Shown piece after piece: positions 53,576-64,000 of a stretch of 64,000 nucleotides of DNA. Both the position numbers and the translations under genes were made by a program. Under the pieces are notes generated by a model. The model was not told where the DNA came from. It did no database searches and saw only the letters and a program-made list of their open reading frames with translations. Source of the stretch: Aspidapion aeneum (lineage: Eukaryota > Arthropoda > Insecta > Coleoptera > Brentidae); the NCBI GenBank assembly GCA_963576565.1, contig OY755040.1, forward strand, positions 88,961,002-89,025,001, in the 5' to 3' direction. The first letter of the stretch is position 1. Each line of letters opens with the position of its first letter.

Positions 53576-54740
53576 TAAATTTGCGGTCTTTAAAAAATAT
53601 TAAAAAACATTGTAAAGACAAACCATATAAATTTATAGAGTACTTCAATAACTATCAGAAAGTTTACCATAGATTAATAAAACTTGCCAAAAACGAATAC
53701 TATCAATATAAAATTAAAAATTCTAAAAATAAACAAAGAGAAAGCTGGTCCATGGTAAACGAATTTCGCAATAAAAACAATCAATCAAAAGCAGTAGAAG
53801 TCAACATAGACCCAGATTCACTAAACAACTATTACTGCAGTATAGGAGAAAATTTAACGCAGAATCTGTCTTCGAGCATTGATCCTTTGAACTACTTAAA
53901 TGAGGTTGAAGTATGTGATTCCTTTTACTTTTTCCCCACAACTATCCTCGAAGTTAAACAAGCCCTAAAAGAAATTTCTAAGAAGAAATCCTTCGGCGAC
54001 GATGGACTATCAGTTGAAGTACTCTCCAAACTTCCTGATTGTGCCTTTAAAGCTCTTTCGGAACCAATAAACCATTCCTGGAATAAGGGAGTCTTTCCAG
54101 AGTGCTTAAAGCAAGGAATCGTAATACCTTTGCTTTTTTTTAATCTATATTAATGACATAGTAAATTTGGACATTGCAGGTATATTTACTCTCTTTGCCG
54201 ATGATACTGCTGTTGTATGGCACAATAAAGACATCCAGACTTTAAAAACTATTATTTCTCAAGATCTTAAAAAAATCAAAATGTGGTGCGATGCTAATAA
54301 ATTAGCTTTTAATATAAAGAAAACCAACATTATGGGCTTTAATTGTGACATGGCGGACACGAAGTTGGCGGACGAGCTTTTGACACAGAATGATTCTTCG
54401 AAGTTCCTTGGGTTATTAATCGACCAAAAATTGAAATTTGATGATCATATCTTTCAGCTTGGCAAAAAAACTGTCTTCTGCGTGTTTTGCTATACTCATT
54501 GTGAGGAGTGAGTTGGGTTCGGCGATTGCTCGCTCGGTCTATTTTGCTCTATTGAGTCTCGCTTACGATATGGCATCGCCTTTTGGGGATCGACCAACAA
54601 ATATTTATTAAACTCAACTTTTTATTGCAGAAAAAAGCACTTCGCTTTCTTACTAATACTCACCAACGAGAAAGCTGCAAACCAAACATTTTAACAATGA
54701 CATCATTGTACAGCGTGCACCTTACCATGCTCTTTTTTGG
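53573..54740 (+). pseudogene. Non-LTR retrotransposon ORF2 (RT) with internal deletion
   Basis: The N-terminal linker (HRLIKLAKNEYYQYKIKNSK) leads to the RT start ISKKKSFGDDGLSVEVL and WNKGVFPECLKQGIVIPL. It then jumps straight to LFFNLYINDIV and the catalytic IFTLFADDTAVVWHN, so RT motifs between about 1 and 5 are deleted. A frame change separates the halves near 54150. The thumb region follows (SKFLGLLIDQKLKFDDHI) and, after more lesions, KKALRFLTNTHQRES and ILTMTSLYSV to about 54740. Jockey-like by these motifs. Confidence 0.82.
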
Positions 54741-55560
54741 AGCCCTTAAAAATGGTGTAATCCGATTTTTGCTATACCTCGTAGTTTCGCTAATACAGGG
54801 AGTTTTTGAAAATATTGCATTTTTATTAATTCCTTGTATCTCGCTTATTTTGCAAGATATTTTTATTTTCTATTTGTTATTCGTATTCCCATCTGGTTAA
54901 TAGTAATATTTCTCACTGACTACTTTTTAGATCACTGTCGGTGAACAGTCCCTCTTGTCTCTCGAAAAAGCTCGTTTTGATTTGACCATACCCGAGACTA
55001 TTCTGTAAGCATACTTCCAGTGACAGCACTGTTTTTTATTCTTTGCCTTCAAAATTTTCAATGGTAAAAAGGTTATAAATTTTGACTATTCGTTTTTCAT
55101 AAATTAATTTATGGCTTAAAAATAGTTAAAAAACTTAAAATATATACAGAGAATAATTCGATGGTGTGTGCACTCTGTGCAGAAATTTCTTTTGTGACTC
55201 GATTGATAGTTTTGAGTGAGAAATTCATGGATGGTTTTTCGTCCGGCTCTTCCTCGATCAGAGTGCCCTCATGGTCGTCGTCACAACCTGCCTCTTGTAG
55301 ATCTCCTCAACAGAGACCTCCTCAACAGTTTGTGTCTTTGACGTTCACTCTCCCTCCGGTACCTGTTCAGCTACTAATATGCCTTGCGGAGCCCTGACCT
55401 GCCTTATCCTGTTTGGGACACAAAGGCATTGATGTGGTAGCAGTTTTCAGATGGGATCACTCCTTTCTGTTTTTTCTATAAAATATATATTTATATTTTT
55501 CCTTTTTCTCCTAAAAAAAATTTAGGCCATAATTTTTGTTATCCTCATAGTTATTAATAT
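54741..55560. other. Spacer, possibly 3' UTR of the non-LTR element
   Basis: AT-rich. A 78-codon frame at 55161 has no recognised motif. Confidence 0.3.
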
Positions 55561-56382
55561 TTAAGTTTAATATTGTATGCGCTCGCTATGTGGCCACGTA
55601 TCGGAGAAAGCAAGTGTGATTAGATTTTTTTTATGAACAATTTTCAATTGTAGGAATGTACATAACTAATTTGTTTATAATACAAAGTTTTGAATTCAGT
55701 TAAAGTGTATTCCTTTCAAGGTACTAAATTATAAAAAAGTTGAAGTTATCTTAAAACAACACTCGGTGAATAATAATAAATATATTTCCTTTTTTTATAT
55801 TTATTAAAAACTTCACTTCAACTTATTACAAAAAAAGGTGGCGCTCAAATAGCAGAAGAGTTTCCTAATCCACAACCTAATGCCACCAGACAAATGAGCA
55901 GCCGTACGCACTTTGTAAAGTATTGTTGGTTTGTCCTGGCAACAGAATAAACAAATAATGCTGCACAATTAAATGGCACCAGAACGTGGGGGCTCGAGAT
56001 TTTTCTGCTTTATCTTTTCATACCTTTTCTTAATTTTTGTCTCTACCTGGCACTAGTCAACATGGAATCTCAGTAGGTATCGTTGACAAATATATAATAA
56101 TAAAAAATATATTTGAACAAGAAACATTTAAGATTTTGAGACAAAATATAAATAAAAAGCTTGAAAACGATTGTAGATTGGCAATCGAAACGTAGCGTAT
56201 TCAAATTCAATTAAAAGATAAGTGGTTTAGATTTTACTAGGCAACTATTTATTTTTATAGAAAGCCACTGACAAATTAGTGATTTTTATTTTTCTAGGAG
56301 AAACGCAGTGGTTTTTTTATAATTTTTTAAAGTAATTTTCCTTACTAGTGGCGTAATACCCAGAAAAAGTTGTGTTTGTAAA

Positions 56383-57362
56383 ATGAATCCGCCACAAACA
56401 TATAGATTTTATTTAAAAGTAACCCAAGGTCCATCTACCTCTCCTAACCCTACTTCTCAACTTTCTTCAAGTTTGGTACCAGTCATTAATGTTACAGCAC
56501 CTGCTGCTACATGTTCCTATCGCATTCCACTGTCAGAATGGGGGATTAAATTTAATGGGGACCCACAAAGATTGTTTTATTTTCTGGAAAGCATTACTGA
56601 ACTGGCCTTAGGGCGCAAAGTTTCCAAACAAGAATTATCAAATAGTCAAGTTGTGAACTTTTTGTCGGAGATGCTTTTTCTTGGTACCGAAGCATTAAAA
56701 ATTCAGTTACCGATTGAGACTCTTTAGTTGCTCGGTTGAGAAAAGATTTCTTGCCACCTTGTCCGGATGATGATATTTGGGATGAAATAAAATATCGGAG
56801 ACAAAAAAAGAATGAGTCAATAATTATGTACGTTGCCTGTATGGAAAACCTATTTAGTCGCTTAACTTCAAAACCAGCCGAAGTAACAAAAGTCAAATAT
56901 CTTAGGAAACATTTGTTACCTGAGCATATCGCTAAATTAGCTCTTGAGGATATACTCACAGTTGAACATTTAATTAACTTATGCCGCAAACTTGAAGAAA
57001 CTTCTTACCTACTTCTAATTTTCGTTCAACGAACTTTAATTCTACTAACTCTAGCTTTCGAAAAAAATAATTTTAATTCTAGGCCCAAGCCTAATAATAG
57101 ATCAAACCACACTTCTTATATTAGAAATAATACCCAGACGGTTTCTTCTACTCCTACCTCTAGGACATCTAACAGTAATAATGTATCTCCTACCTCTGGG
57201 AATGTTCAGTCGGATTCTAACCCTACTTTTAGACAATCTAATGGTTCTAGTCAAAGATCTAAAACTGTTTGCTATAATTGTAAACAATCTGGTCACAGTT
57301 ATAACTCCTGTACTAAAGCTATGACAACTGTTTTCGTTGTGGTGAATCTGGTTTTAAGGTGA
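56383..57362 (+). pseudogene. Gypsy-2 Gag, frameshifted
   Basis: ATG 56383 gives MNPPQTYRFYLKV, then IPLSEWGIKFNGDPQRLFYF, a retrotransposon capsid start. A stop at 56725-56727 is followed by continuation in another frame (KDFLPPCPDDDIWDEIKYRR, YLRKHLLPEHIAKLALEDIL). A Ser/Asn-rich linker and one zinc knuckle CYNCKQSGHSYNSC follow, then a frameshifted second knuckle. Confidence 0.82.
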
Positions 57363-57375
57363 CCAACTGTCCCAA

Positions 57376-59390
57376 TTGTGCAAAAAACTAAATAAAGGTG
57401 TATCTTACAGTTGTCGAGGTTTACACCGCATTTCTAACAAGATCACAAAGCCCATTTATTCTAGAAATAATGAAGACTGGAAAAGCTGGCTATCTTTTAT
57501 TAAAAAATTTTATGTACAGCCCATTCCTGGAAAACAAGAATTACTACCGTTCTTTATAAATAAACCATTAGATAATAGGCCTTATATCACTGTCAAAATA
57601 TTTGACCATGATATTTCTGTTCTAATTGATTCTGGAGCAAACTCTCCTGTAGTAGGCGGTGACGGCTTACAACTCCTGAAACAATTTAACTTTAAAATTT
57701 CTCCCTGCCTTGGACAAAACATCAGTACTGCTGATGGTTCCTATACTGAAGTTCAAGGGATAGTGGACTTACCTGTTTGCATCAATGATGTTTGTAAAAT
57801 TATTAAAGCTTTTGTGGTACCTTCTATCACTCATAGTTTTATTTTTGGTATTGATTTTGCACACAAGTTTAACATAGTTATGAATTTTTCTAATAATAGT
57901 TTATTAAATCAGATAACATACCTATTCCTACTATTTTTTCTACCTTTTCTCAAAACAGTCCTCTGTTGTCCTCGACTAGCTACTGTTTTTCTATTGATGA
58001 CTTATCTCTTTCTGATAAAAAATTAGCGTTATCAGTTATTGAATCTTTTAAGGAAATTGACAGTTCTAATGGTATTGGTAGAACAGATAAGATTAAATTA
58101 ACATTAGATACTGGCGATGCCAAGCCTTTTCGTAAGCGACCTTACTTTATGTCCCCGTATATGCAAAAAATTCTTAATGATGAATTAGATTCTATGTTGG
58201 AACTGGATGTGATTGAACAATCACAGAGTCCTTGGTCATATCCTGTTCTTTTGGTAAAGAAGAAGAACAATGAACATCGCTTTTGTTTCGACGGGCGCCA
58301 TTCGAACGAATGCCTTTAAAAAGATCCACATCCGCTTCAACGCATTGATAGAATTCTTTATAATCTTCGAGGTGCTTCATACATATCATCAATAGATTTG
58401 CGTAAAGCTTTTTGGCAAATTCCTCTGGATCAGAGAAGCAAAGAAAGAACTGCTTTTACTGTTCTCGGACGAGGTCATTTTCAATTTAAAGTGGTTCCCT
58501 TTGACCTTTGTAACTCTGCGCAGACGCAACAAAAATTAGTTGATTCAATTTTTGGCCCGAAGTATCAACCAAACATCTTTTGCTATCTTGACGATATTAT
58601 AGTAATTTCAAGCACATTTTCCGAGCATATTCGACTCTTACATCTTTTCCGAGATAAATTAAAAGAGGCACATCTTACAGTAAATTTTGAGAAATGTGAA
58701 TACTTTAAAAGATCTTTGGTATATTGTGGTTTTTTAGTACAAAACACTTCATTAACGACCGACCCTTCAAAAGTGGAGGCTATGGTGAATTATCCCCGAC
58801 CAAATAACACTACCGAAGTAAAAAGATTTGTCGCCACGTGTAGTTGGTAAAGGCGCTTCATTAAAGATTTCTCTGCCTTAGTTAGCCCTCTTAATGACCT
58901 GCTGAAAGGAAGAAAGCACGAAAAACAACCTATTTCTTGGTCTGATGAGGCCGAATCTGCCTTTATAAAAATTAAAGAATTATTAGTTTCTGCACCTATC
59001 TTGTCACAGCCTGATTTTAATCAGCCTTTTACAATCCAATGTGATGCCAGTGATCGCGGTGTACTCACCCAAGTTTTGGACGGCGAAGAAAAGGTCATTG
59101 CCTATGCATCTCGTGATTTGTCTAGGACTGAGCGAAACTATAGTGTCACAGAACGCAAACTTTTGAGTGTAATTTTCTCTTTAGAACATTTTCGTTGCTA
59201 TGTAGAAGGAACTAAATTTACCGTCATAACTGATCATTATTCTCTACTTTGGCTCAATTCACTCAAAAATCCTTCTGGTCGTCTTGCAAGGTGGTCCATA
59301 CGTTTACGACAATTAATAAAGGAGCTCATAATGTTGTTCCTGATGCACTCAGTCGGATACCTCATTCTGAAACTAACGATTTGGATGTAG
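57376..59390 (+). pseudogene. Gypsy-2 protease, RT and RNase H, broken
   Basis: Protease VLIDSGANSPVVGGDG (about 57625-57670). A frame change occurs near 58000. RT has AKPFRKRPYFMSPYMQ, SQSPWSYPVLLVKKKNNEHR, FCYLDDIIVIS (catalytic YLDD, about 58580-58610). In-frame TAAs lie at about 58317 and 58848. RNase H has FTIQCDASDRGVLTQV and RTERNYSVTERKLLSVI. Confidence 0.85.
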
Positions 59391-59937
59391 AAGATCCATC
59401 TGCTTCCGTTTTACCTCTGACATCATCTAATGTCAACAACTTACCTTCTCCCTCTCGAGTTTTTCCTCAAGTATCTATCATTGATGTAGATTTTCAAGCT
59501 TTAGATAATTGGTACCTTTCGATGCGCGAAAACATCTTAAAATCTCCTGAAAACTATCCACAATGGAAAGTTGAAGATAATAAAGTTTATAAGTTCGTTC
59601 CTTCACAATTACCTTTGGTCTATAATTTTCGTGAATGGAAAATATTAGTCCCTAAACCCCAAAGGCAAGAGGTGATTTCTTCTTGTCATGACAATCCTAC
59701 TTCTGGTCACTTTGGTTTTTTAAAGACTATCCATCGTGTCCAAGAATATTATTATTGACCACAGATGAGGAGAGATGTCCTCAAATATGTCAGAAAATGC
59801 CTGATATGTGGTGCAAATAAGATTAGTAATACTGCTCAAATGGGTCTTATGGGCAGATAAAAAATTATTAAATTTCCTTTCCAATTAGTTTGTGTAGATC
59901 TAATACGTCCATTACCACGCTCGAAAAGAGGTTTCGT
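59249..59937 (+). pseudogene. Gypsy-2 integrase N-terminus, truncated
   Basis: In a new frame: HNVVPDALSRIPHSE (end of RNase H), then the zinc-binding H-H-C-C region (ISSCHDNPTSGHFGFLKTIH; after a TGA, VRKCLICGANK) and the beginning of the core (FQLVCVDLIRPLPRSKRGF). It is cut off at the GGTTC repeat before the second catalytic aspartate. Confidence 0.8.
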
Positions 59938-59990
59938 TTGGTTCGGTTCGGTTCGGTTCGGTTCAGTTTGGTTCGGTTCGGTTCGGTTTC
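59938..59990 (+). repeat. GGTTC microsatellite
   Basis: About ten GGTTC pentamers with one variant. It truncates the gypsy-2 integrase. Confidence 0.95.
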
Positions 59991-60015
59991 CTTTCCAAAA
60001 ACATTCAACTAAAGG

Positions 60016-61207
60016 TAGACCCCGTATAGAAATCCTAAACTTCATCACACACAAAAAGCATTATACTGGGGGTTTCTTTCAAATTCGCAACAATGTTGCC
60101 AGTACTTTTATAACTTGTAATTTTGAAGTAGGTACATAAGTAAAATGGTAACTAATAAAAATCAAAAGAATATTTTGTTTTTGAGTTCGGTTTACGTTTT
60201 GGATTGCTATACATGTACCTGTAATAGAATATGTTTACCATCCTATGTGAGAAAAGGTATTGTTTTCATTGATTTTTTTTTTGAGATCTTATCATTAATA
60301 ATGTTTTTCTATACAATTTGATTCTAGGTTGTAAGTATAACCTCTAGATATTTATGTATGCATGTCTGTCTGTGTGCCCATATGCACATATGTATATAAA
60401 TGTTTGAAAAAAAGTTTTTTTTAAGTTAGAATATGTTATCTAATAATCAATCGGTAAATTTTTGTTTACATAGGTACCTAAACTTAATTAAAATCATAAA
60501 ACATTTGCTTTTTAAGTCCCTGTTTATATAGATCTACGGGTCGGTTTAAGTTCTTACCTATTTTGAATTAAAAGGAAAGTATAAATTAGAAATAATCCGC
60601 TAAAGTTGGTTTTTTTCGAAGATTGTTGATTGTCGATTTTTATAGAACGTACAACGATTAGCACAAAATTGAAATTTTTGTGCAGTCAACCAACTTGAGC
60701 TTGTTTTTTGCAGGCACACAAAATAACTAGCGGCTATATCCTGTAATGCAAACCATTTTTTTTAACTGCACATGCGCACCTCTCTCTTTCTTATCACATA
60801 AAATTATCTTCCTCTTACTAACTTCACACATGCTCGACCACAGCTGAGAGGGAGATAATTTTATGTGAGAAGAAAAAGTACGGTAGCGAATGCGCAGTTT
60901 AAAATATTGATTTGGTTTTCGGTTTTCTGAAAAAACGGGACTCCATTTAAGTGTGAAAAACATTCAACTAAAAGTAAGTTTAATTAAATTTCTTTGGTGT
61001 GACGTTAGAGTTCATAAATAGTTTATTAGTTTTGTCTTCCTAGGTGGTATTTAAAAAGTTATTAAAACCAGATGACTAAATTGCACTTTTAACTATTAAT
61101 TAGTGTTCTCACAACAAATGTTTTCGGTATAAAAATAACTCTTGCTTTTAGTCCAAATAAATTTAAGTTAAATGTTTTGATCACGAAAGTTAAAAAAACC
61201 TTTTCTT

Positions 61208-61215
<8 letters not shown>
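60016..61215. repeat. AT-rich spacer with a small hairpin element
   Basis: 60758-60903 is an inverted repeat (TTATCACATAAAATTATC / GATAATTTTATGTGAGAA, with GCGCA near both ends). The sequence AAAACATTCAACTAAA occurs at 59998 and again at 60958. No gene. Confidence 0.55.

Positions 61216-61258
<43 letters not shown>
61216..61258. repeat. TA dinucleotide repeat
   Basis: About 21 TA units. Confidence 0.97.
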
Positions 61259-61259
<1 letters not shown>

Positions 61260-61369
61260 CTTAAAAAAATTAGTCTACAACCTTCCCCTGGGCAACTCTG
61301 GAAAACTCAAAACGTCGCAGAGAAAATCTTTGTTGACAAAAAAAAATTGTAAATTGTAAATTGTAATAA

Positions 61370-61541
61370 TACTGGCCTTCATCTGCATCATCATATTGCT
61401 CGCTGAATGTTCCTCTCATAGTTAGTCGACTCGAGCCGACTTCACCCGAATGAGCGTTACATAGCCGAGCCTGACGGCTCAGTTCAAGTCAGTAACCACA
61501 AAAACTGCTAAACGCGCCTAAAGAAGTTTACACTTCAAAAA
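61370..61541 (+). mobile_element. SINE copy, 5'-truncated
   Basis: Matches the 3' 170 bp of the SINE at 38340-38786 (CATCTGCATCATCATAT, CGAATGAGCGTTACATAGCC, AACGCGCCTAAAGAAGTTTA). The tRNA-like head is missing. Confidence 0.8.
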
Positions 61542-61554
61542 TTCCTTTACAATT

Positions 61555-62395
61555 TTTCTTTAAAGGTTATAGCTCTAGACTTACATGTATAGAAGATAGA
61601 GGGCACCAAAATTGACAAAAATCAGTTTTTTTGCATTTTACGCAAAAACGGTAAGTCATAGAGAAGAATTTTATTTAAGAGAAATATTACCCATACGAGT
61701 CTTTACAATCAATCTCCATAGTCTATAGGTCTACAACGACATGTTTAGAAGGTAGATGGCGGCTAAGTTGTCAAAAATTGTGTTTTTTTTATTTTACGCA
61801 AAAACGGTAAGTCGTAGAAAGAAACTTTATAATCATAAAAATGGTAAAGGACACAATTTTCTACATTCTTTCCTTTTGGGCCACAGGTTTACAACTACGC
61901 GTAGAACACATAGGGCGCCAAATTTGCAAAAATTATTTTTTTATTTTATTCAAAAACGGTAGGTCCTAGAAAAAAACATTATAGACAAGAAATCTCCAGG
62001 ACGCCATTCTCTACAATTTACCTATGTGAGTCACAGCTCTATGATTTATGGTTTTTGCGTAAAACGCAAAAAAGTATATAATTGGCATTTTCGGCACCCT
62101 TTGTCTTCAACACATGTGGTTGTAGAGCTGTAAATTGTCATTGTCGCATTGTAGAGAATTGTGTCTTGATCATTTTATGTTAATAAAGTTTTTTTTTATG
62201 ACTTACCGTTTTTGCGTAAATTGCAAAAAACATAATTTTTGGAAATTTTCTTCTAAACATGTGGTTGTAGACCTATAGACTATGGAGACCGATTGTAGGG
62301 AATCCTATGGGTAATATTTCTCATACATTAAATTTTGCCCTACGACTTACGTTCTTGCGTAAAATGCAAAAAACTGATTTTTGTTCGCTATTTTT
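61555..62395. repeat. Inverted-repeat element with internal tandem units
   Basis: Left half repeats a unit with TTTTACGCAAAAACGGTAAG and TAGGTCTACAACGACATG. The right half carries the complement (ACTTACCGTTTTTGCGTAAA, CATGTGGTTGTAGACC). Symmetry point near 62000. Non-coding foldback of about 840 bp. Confidence 0.75.
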
Positions 62396-62554
62396 CAGAA
62401 AAAAAATTAATAGCGGCAACCATGTAGACCAAACGTCACCCTTGCATCATTTATCGTTGCCTTTGAGAGGTTATCCGAAGAAACGTGCGTTTTCGTTGGT
62501 TTTTTGAGATATTTATCACAAAATAAAGATTTTTTTTATTAAATAACTTTAAAA

Positions 62555-63146
62555 ATGCCTAAGAAGTGTATTCTGTGTGACAAAAGTGACGAGAAGTGGC
62601 TGGATTTATCATTTCACCGGTAAGTTTAAATCTCTTCCAGAAACTGTCATATTGTTTACGATTTGGTAAGACAGTGGTGTGGTTTATAACTTTTTTTATA
62701 AAATATTAGTGATTTATTTTACAAAGAAGGTTTAAGAAACATTATTTATTGTTACAAATTCCCTTATTTTCCCACCTCTAGTGTTTGGGTTTTTTTGGAA
62801 AAGTTTCTTAATTTATTCTGGCAATAATATATAACTCAAAAATATATTTCTTATGTAAACAACCATTTTCACTATGTAATGTTATGTTATGTCATGCTAC
62901 TGTACAGTTATTAAACATTTTAAAAATATTCAAATTTATGAGTTTTCTAGGTTCCCCACTGATCCAAACAAGAGAGAGCTTTGGAGGGAGATTATTGACG
63001 TTAATAAGGAAAAAATTCTGTCAAAATGGGCATGTCTTTGTTCTGACCACTGATCCTCAGTATGTTCGTTTAGCACCAACTGGTAGGCACTTTCTTGTAC
63101 CAAATGCCTTGCTCAAGAGTGAAAACTTTGAGTTTTTGTCTTCTAG
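62555..63146 (+). pseudogene. THAP-domain gene, first two exons, with a 2-nt lesion
   Basis: Exon 1 (62555-62619) encodes MPKKCILCDKSDEKWLDLSF-HR and ends at a GTAAGT donor. Exon 2 (62951-63146) follows a TTTTCTAG acceptor with FPTDPNKRELWREI, KWACLCSDH and, after a two-base deletion, DPQYVRLAPTGRHFLVPNAL, ending at GTAAG. The C2CH zinc-binding set (CxxC, CxxH), the conserved W and P, and the LVPNAL box define a THAP DNA-binding domain, found in host regulators and P-element transposases. Without the deletion at about 63050 both exons would be in one frame. The lesion may be a true mutation or a sequence error. Downstream exons are not visible. Confidence 0.8.
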
Positions 63147-63483
63147 GTAAGAAAGGTCAAGTGTTAAAGACTAGTTCAAACTAAGAAAACTACTTACTAC
63201 TTACTAGTGGTTAGTAGTTAAATATTCAACTATCTCTTTTTATTATAAAGTTTACATAATATATTATCACTGGTTGTTTTTGATGTTCGATCATCATGTC
63301 ATGATGTAAAAAAGTAGTTAGAATTAACAAATACAACTATAAGAAGAAAAAAGGTAGTACCTACTTTTACACAGAAAAAAAAACAGTTTTAACTTCCTTT
63401 TCACTTACTTACTTATTAAAAAATGTAATTAAAATATTGTTCTTAATTCTTATATTTGTCAAATTTAATAATGTTTGTATATA

Positions 63484-64000
63484 CAGGGTGTCCCATAACT
63501 TAGGGGCCATAGGCCAACAAGTGATAGAGGAGGTCATGTCTGATAAAAAACTTCCTATAATGCATGAGTCAAAACTTTCTTTGTTGAGATACAGAGCATC
63601 AAAGTTGGTTGGTTTAACTTTTGTGATAATAACTTTTTAAAAAAACGCAGTAAAAATATGAAATTGGGTAGTCTTGTATTAGAACAAAAGCCATAAATTG
63701 AAATTAATTTAAAAAAATTAATTTTAAAAAAGTTAGTCAGTCAATTTTTTTAGAAGATACTATTTTTTTGGTATAAACTTTTATGAATGCCATATTAAAT
63801 GTAAATATTTTTTGTTAATAAAAACAAGTCTCTAGCGAGACATAATAGTGAAATATTATTGATATTTTTTAAAAGAGAAACCAAAAAATTTATTTAAAAA
63901 AAAATATTATTTTTTATACATTTTCGAGGTTATTTTGACAGCCTGTACCTCCTCCACTTGTAATATTATCAAAAAAAGGAGTACCACATTTTTTTAATCA
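63484..64000 (+). mobile_element. Probable transposon end beginning TACAGGGTGTCCC
   Basis: TATACAGGGTGTCCCATAAC at 63480-63499 is a terminus shared by many TA-targeting elements. The following sequence has no long frame, and the other end may lie beyond the window. It interrupts the region downstream of THAP exon 2. Confidence 0.4.

Larger units (their letters stand above)
55974..59937 (+). mobile_element. Second Ty3/gypsy-type element, decayed and truncated
   Basis: Begins with a primer-site-like TGGCACCAGAACGTGG at 55974. gag, protease, RT, RNase H and the start of integrase follow in order on the plus strand. It ends at 59937 in a GGTTC microsatellite within the integrase core. A 5' LTR is probably present upstream (ending about 55968), but its start was not identified and no 3' LTR remains. 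Confidence 0.85.

Noticed and set aside
56159..56195. Hammerhead-like stem (CGATTG...CAATCGAAACG)
   Set aside because: Stem II and GAAAC are present, but the core reads CTTGAAAA rather than CUGANGA and no stem I partner was found. At best a decayed relic. The palindrome centre at 45223-45310 has a similar, also defective, pattern.

Overview
The window looks like a gene-poor, AT-rich stretch of an arthropod genome, most probably an insect. The grounds are insect-type Polinton/Maverick genes, a BEL/Pao element primed by a tRNA-Tyr-like site, a Ty3/gypsy element, Jockey-like non-LTR debris, a Penelope-like fragment, and short GT-AG introns. The order cannot be fixed from the sequence. No intact host gene is visible. 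The only host-like coding pieces are a frameshifted AUH-type enoyl-CoA hydratase fragment (49.6-50.1 kb), a THAP zinc-finger gene with a 2-nt lesion (62.6-63.1 kb) and an unidentified terminal exon (about 29.05-29.3 kb).

Region 1 (1-27.5 kb) is a nest of insertions in Polinton (virus-like DNA transposon) sequence. On the minus strand are remnants of capsid-type genes, an adenovirus-type cysteine protease and a spliced phospholipase-A2-like gene. On the plus strand are the packaging ATPase, an insect-Polinton protein of unknown function and a fibre-like gene. The N-terminal half of protein-primed DNA polymerase B and a small companion gene lie at 24.8-27.1 kb. This material is cut by a Penelope-like fragment (1-356), a 3.66-kb foldback element (1074-4730), a non-LTR 3' end (about 8.69-9.36 kb), a Ty3/gypsy element (9572-15504, intact pol, truncated 3' LTR) and a very young BEL/Pao element (16551-23717, apparently identical 482-bp LTRs, 5-bp target duplication). 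No Polinton integrase and no polymerase palm domain were found.

Region 2 (27.5-40 kb) is repeat-rich: a strongly G-depleted tract, a MITE, a TA-flanked inverted-repeat element holding a 274-bp tandem array, a 5.3-kb foldback structure with 10-bp-period arrays, a tRNA-derived SINE and a second member of the 1074-4730 foldback family.

Region 3 (40.3-49.1 kb) is one giant imperfect palindrome centred near 45.27 kb. Its left arm carries a TA-flanked MITE and a tandem array of about 515-531-bp units. Region 4 (49-64 kb) has the AUH pseudogene, more inverted and tandem repeats, a non-LTR RT pseudogene, a decayed second gypsy element and the THAP gene.

The most interesting signal is in the two unrelated tandem arrays. 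Each unit at 43.1-44.4 kb folds by eye into a complete type I hammerhead ribozyme (three copies). Each 274-bp unit at 30.1-31.7 kb folds into a hammerhead with one extra U (six copies). These resemble retrozyme or Penelope-LTR arrays. The 274-bp array sits inside a TA-flanked DNA element. A second unusual signal is a stretch in the BEL/Pao U5 that looks complementary to the D-arm and anticodon arm of the same tRNA-Tyr that appears to prime it.
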